Positions 42,168-49,546 of a DNA stretch of 64,000 bases are shown piece after piece. A model generated the notes under the pieces. The model ran no database searches. It saw only the letters and a program-made list of their open reading frames with translations, and was not told the DNA's origin. The stretch lies in contig NZ_BMQK01000013.1 of NCBI RefSeq assembly GCF_014648075.1, positions 147,159-211,158 on the forward strand. Reading direction: 5' to 3'. The position numbers were made by a program, and so were the translations under genes. Source of the stretch: Streptomyces ruber (GTDB lineage: Bacteria > Actinomycetota > Actinomycetes > Streptomycetales > Streptomycetaceae). Each line of letters opens with the position of its first letter. The first letter of the stretch is position 1.

Positions 42168-42332
42168 TCAGCCCTGGTGTTCCTCCTGCTCATCCCGCAA
42201 GGCGTCGCGCACGGAGCGCCAGGCGCGGATTGCGTTACCGATGTCCACCAACAGCCCCTGGACCTGGCGAACCAGAATCCGCGCAGCACAAAAGGCGATG
42301 ACGACTTCGAATTCCACCGCGAGCCTGCTCAT
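42168..42332 (-). CDS. Small hypothetical protein near right end of island
   Basis: A 54-residue possible protein (MSRLAVEFEVVIAFCAARIL, then VRQVQGLLVDIGNAIRAWRS) with an amphipathic or weakly hydrophobic helix. GGGGAG lies 7 nt before the ATG at 42332, which is the main support; the upstream extension of the frame is not convincing. No family recognised. Confidence 0.4.
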   Translation of the reverse strand: MSRLAVEFEVVIAFCAARILVRQVQGLLVDIGNAIRAWRSVRDALRDEQEEHQG

Positions 42333-42857
42333 CGGCTGCTCCCCACCTCGGGCACCAGCCTCTCCGCCTCGCACCGCGAAGTCTTTACCACGCGAGGTAC
42401 ATTTCGTGTTCACCGTCGGCTTCACCATCACCGTCGGCTTCACCCACGCGATCAGACGGGCATGCGGCTGGGCACAACGAGCCGAGACTCTTTGAGACAC
42501 CGCGTACAAGACTCGCCGCCGTGAGAGCGCGAGTCAGCAGCAGAGTTGATGCGTTTGCTGATCTTGAAGATCCGCGCCACGGTAACGAGTCGGAGCCGAC
42601 GCGCCCAGGCTGCCCGTCGAACGGGCCGGTGTCTGTAGGGTCGAGCCTACATTTTGTGATCTTGGATCCCCATACGTGATCCGTCCGGGGTGTTCTGTGC
42701 AGGTCATGCGAGGTGTCCTGCGTGAGCGATGCGTGAGCGGACGATCCGGCAGGAGCTGTCACACACCGAACCCCGACGCACGGCGAGCTCCCCTTGACCA
42801 GGTGGTTCCGGACGCCGAGGCAGCGCCCGGAACCACCCGGCAAGCTTTGGCCAGGGC
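42333..42857. other. Right end of island, no gene seen
   Basis: About 525 bp. It carries a direct repeat ACCGTCGGCTTCACC near 42412-42455, an AT-richer stretch at 42640-42680, and the subterminal repeat at 42718-42741. No gene is credible; the position is where an integrase/xis promoter would have been in an intact element. Confidence 0.4.
42718..42741 (+). repeat. Subterminal repeat, right end of island
   Basis: CTGCGTGAGCGATGCGTGAGCGGA, 23 of 24 identical to the left copy at 25214-25237 and in the same orientation. Confidence 0.6.
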
Positions 42858-42899
42858 TTTAATCCATTGGTTGTGGGTTCGAGTCCCACAGGGCCTACG
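42858..42899 (+). repeat. attR, 42-bp direct repeat (right)
   Basis: Identical to 25084-25125. It is the displaced original 3' end of tRNA-Lys and has no 5' half, so it is not a tRNA gene. Confidence 0.95.
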
Positions 42900-42901
42900 A
42901 A

Positions 42902-42936
42902 GAAACCCCAGGTCAGAGGTTATGACCTGGGGTTCT
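42902..42936. terminator. Original tRNA-Lys terminator, separated by the island
   Basis: AACCCCAGGTCA pairs with TGACCTGGGGTT immediately after attR. Before integration this hairpin would have followed the tRNA-Lys gene directly. Confidence 0.75.
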
Positions 42937-42970
42937 GTCGTATTCATGGCAGTACCTGTGCCAAGAAACA

Positions 42971-43006
42971 CCCGGGGCCGGAACCCTCATGGATTCCGGC
43001 CCCGGG
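42971..43006. terminator. Terminator of tRNA-fMet
   Basis: A 13-bp perfect stem CCCGGGGCCGGAA (42971-42983 with 42994-43006), 3' of the leftward tRNA. Confidence 0.85.
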
Positions 43007-43013
43007 CCTTCAG

Positions 43014-43087
43014 TAGCGGGGACAGGATTTGAACCTGCGACCTCTGGGTTATGAGCCCAGCGAGCTACCGAGCTGCTCCACCCCGCG
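43014..43087 (-). tRNA. Initiator tRNA-fMet(CAT)
   Basis: Anticodon stem CTGGG/CCCAG with loop containing CAT, the three consecutive G-C pairs typical of initiators, and an unpaired first base (C1 opposite T72) in the acceptor CGCGGGG/CCCCGCT. These mark it as initiator rather than elongator. Confidence 0.94.
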
Positions 43088-43151
43088 TCGGTGAAACCAG
43101 TGTACGCCATGCGCGGGACCGGGCGCACACGGGTTCAGCCGGCCACGGCGG

Positions 43152-44297
43152 TCAGGCGTCGAGCAGGTGACGGTTGGGTGCGGTCGCCCGGTCCTCGTAC
43201 TCCGGGAGTACGACGACGTCGGCGCCGGCCGCGGCGAGGAGCCCGCTCCCGTCGGCGTCCACCACGAACGTGTCGGGCTCGCGCCAGGCGGTGACCACCC
43301 GTCGTACGCCGGCGTCGAGGATCAGCCGGGCGCAGGGCGCGGGACGGGAGGCGCGGCGGGCGCACGGCTCCAGGCTGCTGTAGACCGTGGCGCCGGCCAG
43401 GCGCGGGTCGGCGGGGCCGAGCTTCGCCAGGGCCGCCTCCTCGGCGTGCACCACGGGGTCGCCGCCCTCGCGGGAGTGGCCGCGGGCCAGTTCGGTGCCG
43501 TCGGCGGCGACGACCACCGCGCCGACGCTGAACGCGGTGCGTGAGGGCGGGCACCGGTCCGCCAGCTCGCACGCGAGCGCCAGCCAGTGCCGGTCGGCGG
43601 CGGAGACCTCCGCGCCCGCGCCGGGCACCGTGGGCGCGTACCGCAGCAGGACCACGTCGCCGACCGGCCGGCTCTCCAGCAGCCGCAGCCTGCCGCGCGG
43701 GCCGCCCGGGTACGGCCCGGTGCCGAACATCCGGGGGGCGTCCGCCTCGCCGACGAGGAGAGGGGCCACGGCGAGCTGCAGTTCGTCGGCGAGGCCCTGG
43801 CGGAGCAGCTGGGTGTGGATGCGTCCGCCGCCCTCCACCATGAGGCGCCGGACACCGCGCACGGTGCCGAGGTGGTCGAGGACGGCCCGCCACTCCAGTC
43901 CGGGGCCGAGGGAGACGACGTCGGCGGGCAGGCCCAGGCCGCGCAGCCGCTCGGCGCCCCGGTCGGTCGTGTACGCCACCTTCTCGCCGCCGGTGTGCCA
44001 GAACCGTGCCGTCGGGTCGAGGTCGCCGGACGCGGTGACGGTGACCTTCAGCGGGTACTCCGGCAGGCCGGCGGCGACCCTGGCCGCGCGCCGCTCGGGC
44101 GAGTTGACCAGGAGCCGGGGGTTGTCGGCGCGCAGGGTGCCGGCGCCGACCAGGATCGCGTCGCTCGCCGCCCGTACCTCGTCGACCCGGTCGAAGTCGG
44201 CCGGGTTCGAGAGCAGCAGCCGTTCGGGCCCGGTGTCGTCGAGGAAGCCGTCGAGGGAGACGGCCGCGGACAGCAGGACGTGCGGGGGCTGGGGCAT
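43152..44297 (-). CDS. Permuted RibD-like protein (reductase then deaminase)
   Basis: A 381-residue protein with both activities of RibD in reversed order. The N-terminal half is a RibD_C/DHFR-like reductase (LSAAVSLDGFLDDTG, DAILVGAGTLRADNPRLL, RRLMVEGGGRIHTQLL). The C-terminal half is a cytidine-deaminase-like zinc domain: HAEE for proton transfer and PC-x8-C in SLEPCARRASRPAPC. Together these would act on the GTP cyclohydrolase II product in riboflavin or deazaflavin-like synthesis. It diverges from the MarR gene and shares an AAGTTTTAAG element with the ribA promoter. Start ATG at 44297. Confidence 0.85.
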   Translation of the reverse strand: MPQPPHVLLSAAVSLDGFLDDTGPERLLLSNPADFDRVDEVRAASDAILVGAGTLRADNPRLLVNSPERRAARVAAGLPEYPLKVTVTASGDLDPTARFWHTGGEKVAYTTDRGAERLRGLGLPADVVSLGPGLEWRAVLDHLGTVRGVRRLMVEGGGRIHTQLLRQGLADELQLAVAPLLVGEADAPRMFGTGPYPGGPRGRLRLLESRPVGDVVLLRYAPTVPGAGAEVSAADRHWLALACELADRCPPSRTAFSVGAVVVAADGTELARGHSREGGDPVVHAEEAALAKLGPADPRLAGATVYSSLEPCARRASRPAPCARLILDAGVRRVVTAWREPDTFVVDADGSGLLAAAGADVVVLPEYEDRATAPNRHLLDA

Positions 44298-44314
44298 GGG
44301 CGGACTCCTGGTTC

Positions 44315-44324
44315 AAGTTTTAAG
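44315..44324. promoter_or_regulatory. Shared AAGTTTTAAG element in the RibD-like/marR promoter
   Basis: The 10-mer lies in TTCAAGTTTTAAGCAA between the divergent RibD-like and MarR genes; the same 10-mer precedes the GTP cyclohydrolase gene at 44885-44894. AT-rich sites in GC-rich DNA at both promoters suggest the MarR operator. Confidence 0.6.
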
Positions 44325-44343
44325 CAATTACTACACTGTCCGT

Positions 44344-44862
44344 ATGACGACCCGCTGGCTCACCGCCGAGGAACAGCGTGCCTGGCGCGCGTACGTGGCC
44401 GCCTCGCTGCTCCTGGAGGACGCGATCGACCGGCAGCTCCAGCGGGAGGCCGGGATGCCGCACCTGTACTACACCGTGCTGGCCTTCCTCTCCGAGGCGC
44501 CCGGGCGGCGGTTGCGGATGACCGATCTCGCCGAGGCGCTGAAGATCACGCGCAGCCGGCTCACGTACGCGGTGACGCGTCTGGAGAAGGACGGGGCGGT
44601 GCGGCGCGAGGAGTGCGCCTCGGACAGGCGGGGCACCGTCGCGGTGCTCACGGACGAGGGGACGGCGCTGCTGGAGCGCGCGGCACCGGGGCACGTCGAC
44701 ACCGTGCGCCGGGCGGTCTTCGACCACCTCACGGCGGAGCAGGTGGAGCAGTTGGAGCGGATCTGCCTGGGGGTCGCGGAGGCCATCCAGGGCGACGGGC
44801 CGCCGGCCGTACGGCCGTCCGACGAGCTGCCGTGGCGGAGGCGGTCCGGCCCGTCCGGGTGA
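44344..44862 (+). CDS. MarR-family regulator of the riboflavin-like module
   Basis: A 172-residue MarR protein. The winged helix is RLRMTDLAEALKITRSRLTY, then AVTRLEKDGAVRREECASDRR, with the typical dimerisation helices at both ends. A TACACT -10-like hexamer at 44332-44337 lies only 7 nt before the ATG, so the mRNA may be leaderless. It sits between the RibD-like gene (divergent) and the GTP cyclohydrolase gene (downstream) and probably controls both through AAGTTTTAAG sites. Confidence 0.88.
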   Translation: MTTRWLTAEEQRAWRAYVAASLLLEDAIDRQLQREAGMPHLYYTVLAFLSEAPGRRLRMTDLAEALKITRSRLTYAVTRLEKDGAVRREECASDRRGTVAVLTDEGTALLERAAPGHVDTVRRAVFDHLTAEQVEQLERICLGVAEAIQGDGPPAVRPSDELPWRRRSGPSG

Positions 44863-44884
44863 GGGGACGTCCAGCGATTGCTTG

Positions 44885-44894
44885 AAGTTTTAAG
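44885..44894. promoter_or_regulatory. Shared AAGTTTTAAG element upstream of GTP cyclohydrolase II
   Basis: Second copy of the 10-mer, in TTGAAGTTTTAAGTAAAAC. A perfect dyad GCTTCA-AAAA-TGAAGC follows at 44926-44941, between it and the gene start. Confidence 0.6.
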
Positions 44895-44925
44895 TAAAAC
44901 CGAGGCAGGGTTCCTGCGTCGATCT

Positions 44926-44941
44926 GCTTCAAAAATGAAGC
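44926..44941. promoter_or_regulatory. Dyad GCTTCA-N4-TGAAGC upstream of GTP cyclohydrolase II
   Basis: Perfect 6-bp arms around AAAA, 27 bp before the ATG at 44969. It may be a second regulator site. Confidence 0.5.
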
Positions 44942-44968
44942 AACTTCTCCTCTGTATCGGAGACCCGC

Positions 44969-45610
44969 ATGCACGACCTCCCCGCCGCCACCCCGCGGGC
45001 CCGCGTCCGGGTGCCGCTGCGCTTCCACGACGGGTACTCCACCGAGGCCGAACTGGTCACCTTCCACGGCCTGGCCGACGGCAGGGAGCACGTGGCCGTC
45101 GTCCTCGGCGCGCCGGAGCCCGGTGCGACGCCGCTGGTCCGGCTGCACTCCGAGTGTCTGACCGGGGACGTCCTCGGCTCGGCCCGCTGCGACTGCGGCC
45201 CGCAGCTGCGCGAGGCGGTGGAGCGGATCGCCGGCCGCGGCGGTGTCCTCCTCTACCTCCGCCAGGAGGGCCGGGGCATCGGCCTCTACAACAAGCTCGA
45301 CGCGTACGCCCTCCAGGACCAGGGTTTCGACACCTACGCCGCCAACACGGCGCTCGGGCTGCCCGAGGACGCCCGTGACTACACCGCCGCCGCGCAGATG
45401 TTGCGGGCGCTCGGCGTCGGCGCGCTCGACCTGCTCTCCAACAACCCCGACAAGGCGCAGCAGCTCCGGGATCTCGGGGTCGAGGTCCGTGACCGTGTCC
45501 CGACGGGGGTCTTCGCGACCGACCACAACGTCCGTTACCTGCGGGCGAAGGTCCTCCGGACGCGGCACACCCTGCCGTTGGCGGCACTGTCACGAAGCGT
45601 GTCCGGGTGA
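44969..45610 (+). CDS. ribA: GTP cyclohydrolase II
   Basis: RibA opens GTP to the pyrimidine precursor of riboflavin. The 213-residue protein carries the zinc-binding signature HSECLTGDVLGSARCDCGPQL (three Cys) near residue 60, then LRQEGRGIGL with the catalytic residues, and LLSNNPDK for substrate contact, at normal length. It is a stand-alone GCH II, not fused to RibB. In this neighbourhood with a permuted RibD-like protein and a MarR regulator it probably serves an inducible or specialised flavin/pteridine route rather than the housekeeping rib operon; this is inference. Confidence 0.93.
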   Translation: MHDLPAATPRARVRVPLRFHDGYSTEAELVTFHGLADGREHVAVVLGAPEPGATPLVRLHSECLTGDVLGSARCDCGPQLREAVERIAGRGGVLLYLRQEGRGIGLYNKLDAYALQDQGFDTYAANTALGLPEDARDYTAAAQMLRALGVGALDLLSNNPDKAQQLRDLGVEVRDRVPTGVFATDHNVRYLRAKVLRTRHTLPLAALSRSVSG

Positions 45611-45819
45611 CTCCTCCCGCATAACAATTGACACACCATCAGAAACTCCGAGGTTTCCGATGCGAAGTCAACTCGCCCGATTTCCGCACTCCGTGACCCT
45701 TAAGTCCGGCGCGGAAGTCGGAACGATCACACGGAACTGCTTGGAATACGGCCTGCGCGTCTATTAACGTTCGATAACGCAGCGCGGTCGTCACAGCCGT
45801 CACAAGAGGCGGCTCCGTG
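45611..45819. promoter_or_regulatory. Promoter region upstream of the c-di-AMP riboswitch
   Basis: About 210 bp with no gene. TTGACA at 45627-45632 and a TATTAACG/GATAAC stretch at about 45763-45778 are possible promoter parts for the riboswitch transcript. Confidence 0.4.
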
Positions 45820-45972
45820 CGCACGCGCCGAATCCCGTAAGGGAACCGGGGAACCATCTTCTGGGGTGAATCGGGCGAATGTCGCCATGCCGAGGCATGG
45901 TCGATATACGCGCGTAGGGGACCTTCCTGCTCCGAACCCGTCAGCTAACCCGGTAGGCGAGAGGGAAGGAAA
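45820..45972 (+). promoter_or_regulatory. ydaO/yuaA-type c-di-AMP riboswitch
   Basis: The leader shows the conserved blocks of the ydaO class in order: CCGTAAGGGAACCGGGGAA, a CTGGGGTGAATCGGGCGAAT block, a variable hairpin, CGTAGGGGACC, then CTCCGAACCCGTCAGCTAAC and GGTAGGCGAGAGGGAAGGA. In actinobacteria these elements switch off cell-wall hydrolase genes when c-di-AMP is high. The next gene is an M23 peptidase, as expected. Confidence 0.9.
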
Positions 45973-45985
45973 GGAGCACGCCTAC

Positions 45986-47047
45986 GTGGCGTCCAACCGG
46001 CCTGTGACCGAGACCCCGGTCGACCCCTTCACGCCGAGCCGGCAGAGCCAGGCGCACGGCGACACCTTCGGCTACGGCAGCTACAACAGCGACGCCGAGG
46101 GGCCCTGGCAGGAGTGGAACCCCACGGCGGACACCGTCCGTCCCGTCCGCGGCCGGCACCGCGTCGCCAAGCAGCGCGGCGGAGGACTCGCCCGCAGCTC
46201 CACCGTTCTGGGCGTCGGCGTCATCGCCGCCGTCGGCGCGGGAGGCATGGCCACCGCGCAGACGGGCAAGCCGCCGGTCTCCATATCGATGCCCGACCTC
46301 GCGGCGAACGTCGGCTCGGTGTTCACCGACACCGAGGAGGAGCCCCAGGGCTCCGCCACCCCGCTCAGCACCGTCGGCCTCACCACCACCGGTACCGACG
46401 CCGAGCAGGGCGCCTCGGACGCCGGCGAGGCGCTGCGCGCCCGCATCATGCAGCAGGCCGAGTCCCAGCAGGACCAGGTCGACGCGGCCGCCGCGGCCGC
46501 CGCCGAGGAGAAGGCCGCCCAGGAGGCCGCCGAGCGCGCCGCCGAGGAGAAGAAGGCCGCCGAGGAGAAGGCCGCCGCCGAGAAGAAGAAGGCGGAGGAG
46601 GAGGCCGCGAAGAAGGCCGAGGCCGAACGCCTCGCGAAGCTCGCCGAGCAGTACGCGCTCCCGACCTCCTCGTACACCCTCACCTCGACCTTCGGCCAGG
46701 CCGGACCGTACTGGTCCTCCGGCTACCACACCGGTGCCGACTTCGCCGCGCCCACGGGCACCCTGCTCAAGGCCGTGCACAGCGGCACGATCACGCAGGC
46801 GGGCTGGGACGGCTCGTACGGCTACAAGACGGTGCTCACCCTCGACGACGGCACCGAGATCTGGTACGCCCACCAGTCGTCGATCAGCGTCAGCGTGGGC
46901 CAGAAGGTCACGACCGGCGACGTCATCGGGCGCGTGGGCGCCACGGGCAACGTGACCGGGGCGCACCTCCACATGGAGGTCCACACCGGCGACGGCTCGG
47001 GCATCGACCCGCTGGCGTGGCTGCGGAGCAAGGGTCTCAACCCCTGA
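45986..47047 (+). CDS. M23-family peptidoglycan endopeptidase
   Basis: A 353-residue cell-wall hydrolase. A cytoplasmic N-terminal part is followed by one hydrophobic segment (STVLGVGVIAAVGAGGMATA), a long Ala/Glu/Lys coiled coil (about residues 150-225), and a C-terminal LytM/M23 domain with HTGADFAAPTGT (zinc ligands H and D) and HLHMEVH. The start is GTG at 45986 with GGAG 9 nt before it. Expression is under the c-di-AMP riboswitch directly upstream. It likely trims peptidoglycan during growth or germination. Confidence 0.94.
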   Translation: MASNRPVTETPVDPFTPSRQSQAHGDTFGYGSYNSDAEGPWQEWNPTADTVRPVRGRHRVAKQRGGGLARSSTVLGVGVIAAVGAGGMATAQTGKPPVSISMPDLAANVGSVFTDTEEEPQGSATPLSTVGLTTTGTDAEQGASDAGEALRARIMQQAESQQDQVDAAAAAAAEEKAAQEAAERAAEEKKAAEEKAAAEKKKAEEEAAKKAEAERLAKLAEQYALPTSSYTLTSTFGQAGPYWSSGYHTGADFAAPTGTLLKAVHSGTITQAGWDGSYGYKTVLTLDDGTEIWYAHQSSISVSVGQKVTTGDVIGRVGATGNVTGAHLHMEVHTGDGSGIDPLAWLRSKGLNP

Positions 47048-47132
47048 CGTCGGCCTGGGGAGCCGGCTGCCTGGCTGCCTGCCTGCCGGGCGTGCGGAAT
47101 ACGCGCGTCCGGTTTTGGCGTTGACGTGGAGT

Positions 47133-48101
47133 ATGACTTCTTCTCGTGCATTGCGGAAACTGGGCCCGTCCGACCTCGAGGTCTTCCCGCTCGCCCTGGG
47201 CGGCAACGTGTTCGGCTGGACCGCCGACGAGGCGCAGTCGTTCGCCGTCCTGGACGCCTACACGGCCGCCGGCGGCAATTTCATCGACACCGCCGACTCG
47301 TACTCGGCGTGGATCGAGGGCAATCGGGGCGGTGAGTCGGAGACCGTCATCGGCAAGTGGCTGAAGGCGCGCGGCAACCGTTCCGACGTCGTGATCGCCA
47401 CCAAGGTCAGCCAGCACCCGGAGTACCCGGGCCTGTCCGCCGCCAACATCAAGGCCGCGGCCGACGCGTCCCTGCGCCGTCTGGGCACCGACCACATCGA
47501 TCTCTACTACACCCACTTCGACAAGCCCGAGGTGCCGGTCGAGGAGATCATCGGCGCGCTCGACGAACTGGTGAAGGCGGGCAAGGTCCGTGCCATCGCC
47601 GCCTCCAACATCTCGCCCGAGCGCCTGCAGGCCTCGCTCGACTTCTCCGACCGCGAGGGCCTCGCCCGCTACGTGGCGCTCCAGCCGCACTACAACCTGG
47701 TCTCGCGCGACACCTACGAGGGCGGTCTGCAGGACCTCGCCGCCCGCTCCGGCCTGGCCGCCGTGCCGTACTTCGGCCTCGCCAAGGGCTTCCTCACGGG
47801 CAAGTACCGGCCCGGTACGACCGTGGAGAGCGCCCGGGCCCAGGGCGCGGCCGCCTACCTGGAGACCGAGCAGGGCGTACGGGTCCTCGCGGCGCTGGAC
47901 GAGATCGCCGAGGCGCACGACGTCGAGGTCGCCACGGTGGCCCTCGCCTGGCTGGCGTCCCGGCCGACGGTCGCCGCGCCGATCGCCTCCGCGCGGACGG
48001 TGGAGCAGCTGCCCGCTCTGGTCGCGGTGGCGGACCTGACCCTCACGGACGAGGAGCTGGCCAGGCTGACGGAGGCGTCGGAGACGCCGAAGGAGGGCTG
48101 A
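47133..48101 (+). CDS. Aldo/keto reductase
   Basis: A 322-residue NADPH-dependent oxidoreductase of the AKR superfamily. The catalytic tetrad is visible as Asp and Tyr in DTADSYSAW, Lys in VIATKVSQ and His in DLYYTHFD, in a TIM barrel of normal length. ASNISPERL and PYFGLAKGFLTGKY are typical. Substrate unknown. The ATG at 47133 is used; its ribosome-binding site is poor. The last 59 bp overlap the convergent PrsW-like gene. Confidence 0.92.
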   Translation: MTSSRALRKLGPSDLEVFPLALGGNVFGWTADEAQSFAVLDAYTAAGGNFIDTADSYSAWIEGNRGGESETVIGKWLKARGNRSDVVIATKVSQHPEYPGLSAANIKAAADASLRRLGTDHIDLYYTHFDKPEVPVEEIIGALDELVKAGKVRAIAASNISPERLQASLDFSDREGLARYVALQPHYNLVSRDTYEGGLQDLAARSGLAAVPYFGLAKGFLTGKYRPGTTVESARAQGAAAYLETEQGVRVLAALDEIAEAHDVEVATVALAWLASRPTVAAPIASARTVEQLPALVAVADLTLTDEELARLTEASETPKEG

Positions 48102-49536
48102 CAGGAGGCACAGGGCTGACGCCCAGGGGGTACGCGACCGGCCCGGGCCCGTACGCGGGTGCCGGTGCCGGTGCGTACCCATGGCCGTAGCCGTAGCCGT
48201 AGCCGTAGCCGTGCCCGTATCCATGCCCAGGGTCGTGGGCGTACGCCGGCCAGGCCGCCCACGGCACCGGTGCCGGTGCCGTCGCCCGTGCCGCGTAGGC
48301 CAGGGCGGGTCGTGCGAGCTCCCGGCGCCGCCACAGCTCGAAGAGCAGTTCTCGCTCCCGTACGACGAAGTCGGCGCCCGCCCGGCCCCGGCGCCCCCGG
48401 TGCCGCAGGAAGGCGAGCGAGGTCGCGTACGCCTGGTACTCGGCGACCGTGCGGGCCCCCGCCTTGCCCCAGTGGTGCCCGGCGTACTCGCGGGCCAGGC
48501 GCCGCGCCCGCAGGTTGCCGAGGACGTGCGGCTCGCCCGGGGTGAGCCAGCCGGCGGCCGCGTAGGCGGGCAGCTCCTCGCGCACCGTGCGCAGCTCCCG
48601 CTGCCGTGTCCAGACGGCCAGCCAGGTCAGCAGCCCGAGGGCGGGCGCCATGAAGACCGCGTACACCGCGTAGAAGCCGAACTGGCCGAAGGTCGTCGAG
48701 CCGTTCCACAGGGCGTGCATGCCCATGGCGAGCAGCAGTCCGGTGAGCGGGAGGAGGACGCGGCGGACGTGCTGCCGGTCCGCGGCGAGCGCCGCCAGGC
48801 CGAAGCCGATGCCCGTGAGCACCGTGAACAGCGGGTGCGCGAACGGCGACATGATCACGCGGACGAAGAAGGTCGCGGCCGTGACGGAGGCGATGCCGTC
48901 GATGCCGCTGAGCCGGTCGGTCCCGAAGGCCGTGCCGAGGTAGAGGATGTTCTCGGTGAAGGCGAAGCCGGTCGCGGTGACCCCGGCCGTCACCACCCCG
49001 TCGACGATTCCGTTGAAGTCCCGGCGGCGGAAGAGGAAGACCAGCAGGACGGCGGCCGCCTTCGCGGTCTCCTCGACGACGGGCGCTATGACGGTCGCGC
49101 CGAGGACGTCCGCGCCGGACGGGTCGGCGGTGGCCGTCGCTATCCACCGGACCGCGAAGCTGTTCGCGACGATGGCTATCAGCGCGGCCGCGCAGGCGCC
49201 CCAGGCGAAGCAGAACACCAGGTTCCGCCAGGGGCCGGGCGCGACCCGGTCCAGCCAGCGGAACGCGGTTATCAGCAGCGGTACGGGCAGCACCGCGAGC
49301 CCCAGCCCGACCAGGAACCCGTCCGTGCCGGTCTGCTCGCGGACCAGGGCGAGGATGACCAGCCCGGAGAGCGCGAGCAGGGCGATCAGTGCGCCGTACC
49401 GCACTCTTCTGCGCTGCCACCAGTGCGCGGGGCCCCTCGGGCCGCGCGGGTGCTCGGCGACGACGGCGGGAGCGGTGGGGCCGCCGGGACCGGAGGGCCC
49501 GCCGGGATCCGTCGGGTACGAGGGGGAGGTGGCCAC
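48043..49536 (-). CDS. PrsW-family intramembrane metalloprotease
   Basis: A 497-residue membrane protein with eight or so transmembrane segments. The PrsW active-site motifs are present: EE in VIAPVVEETAKAA, and ENILYLG preceded by FAFT, with later His-containing segments (HPLFTV, GMHALWN). PrsW proteases cleave anti-sigma factors. The last 90 residues are a disordered tail with repeated GYGYGHGY units, encoded by near-perfect 6-bp repeats. The 3' end overlaps the aldo/keto reductase by 59 bp. Start ATG at 49536. Confidence 0.88.
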   Translation of the reverse strand: MATSPSYPTDPGGPSGPGGPTAPAVVAEHPRGPRGPAHWWQRRRVRYGALIALLALSGLVILALVREQTGTDGFLVGLGLAVLPVPLLITAFRWLDRVAPGPWRNLVFCFAWGACAAALIAIVANSFAVRWIATATADPSGADVLGATVIAPVVEETAKAAAVLLVFLFRRRDFNGIVDGVVTAGVTATGFAFTENILYLGTAFGTDRLSGIDGIASVTAATFFVRVIMSPFAHPLFTVLTGIGFGLAALAADRQHVRRVLLPLTGLLLAMGMHALWNGSTTFGQFGFYAVYAVFMAPALGLLTWLAVWTRQRELRTVREELPAYAAAGWLTPGEPHVLGNLRARRLAREYAGHHWGKAGARTVAEYQAYATSLAFLRHRGRRGRAGADFVVRERELLFELWRRRELARPALAYAARATAPAPVPWAAWPAYAHDPGHGYGHGYGYGYGYGHGYAPAPAPAYGPGPVAYPLGVSPVPPVSPPSASPTPPSAWPAPRP

Positions 49537-49546
49537 GGCATCGACC

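Larger units (their letters stand above)
25084..42899. mobile_element. Decayed integrative element in tRNA-Lys
   Basis: A 42-bp sequence beginning TTTAATCCATTGGTTGTGGG occurs identically at 25084-25125 (3' end of tRNA-Lys) and at 42858-42899, in direct orientation: the att sites of a site-specific integration. Between them lie a 5'-truncated tyrosine integrase, a relaxase lacking its extreme N-terminus, and about 14 kb of cargo with visibly less GC-biased codon use than the flanks. No Rep, Tra (FtsK-like) translocase or Xis gene is present, so the element is probably immobile by itself. The relaxase and tRNA target fit an actinomycete integrative conjugative or mobilisable element. Confidence 0.93.

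Noticed and set aside
42858..42896. A second tRNA-Lys gene
   Set aside because: Only the 3' half is present; the 5' half is island sequence. It is attR.
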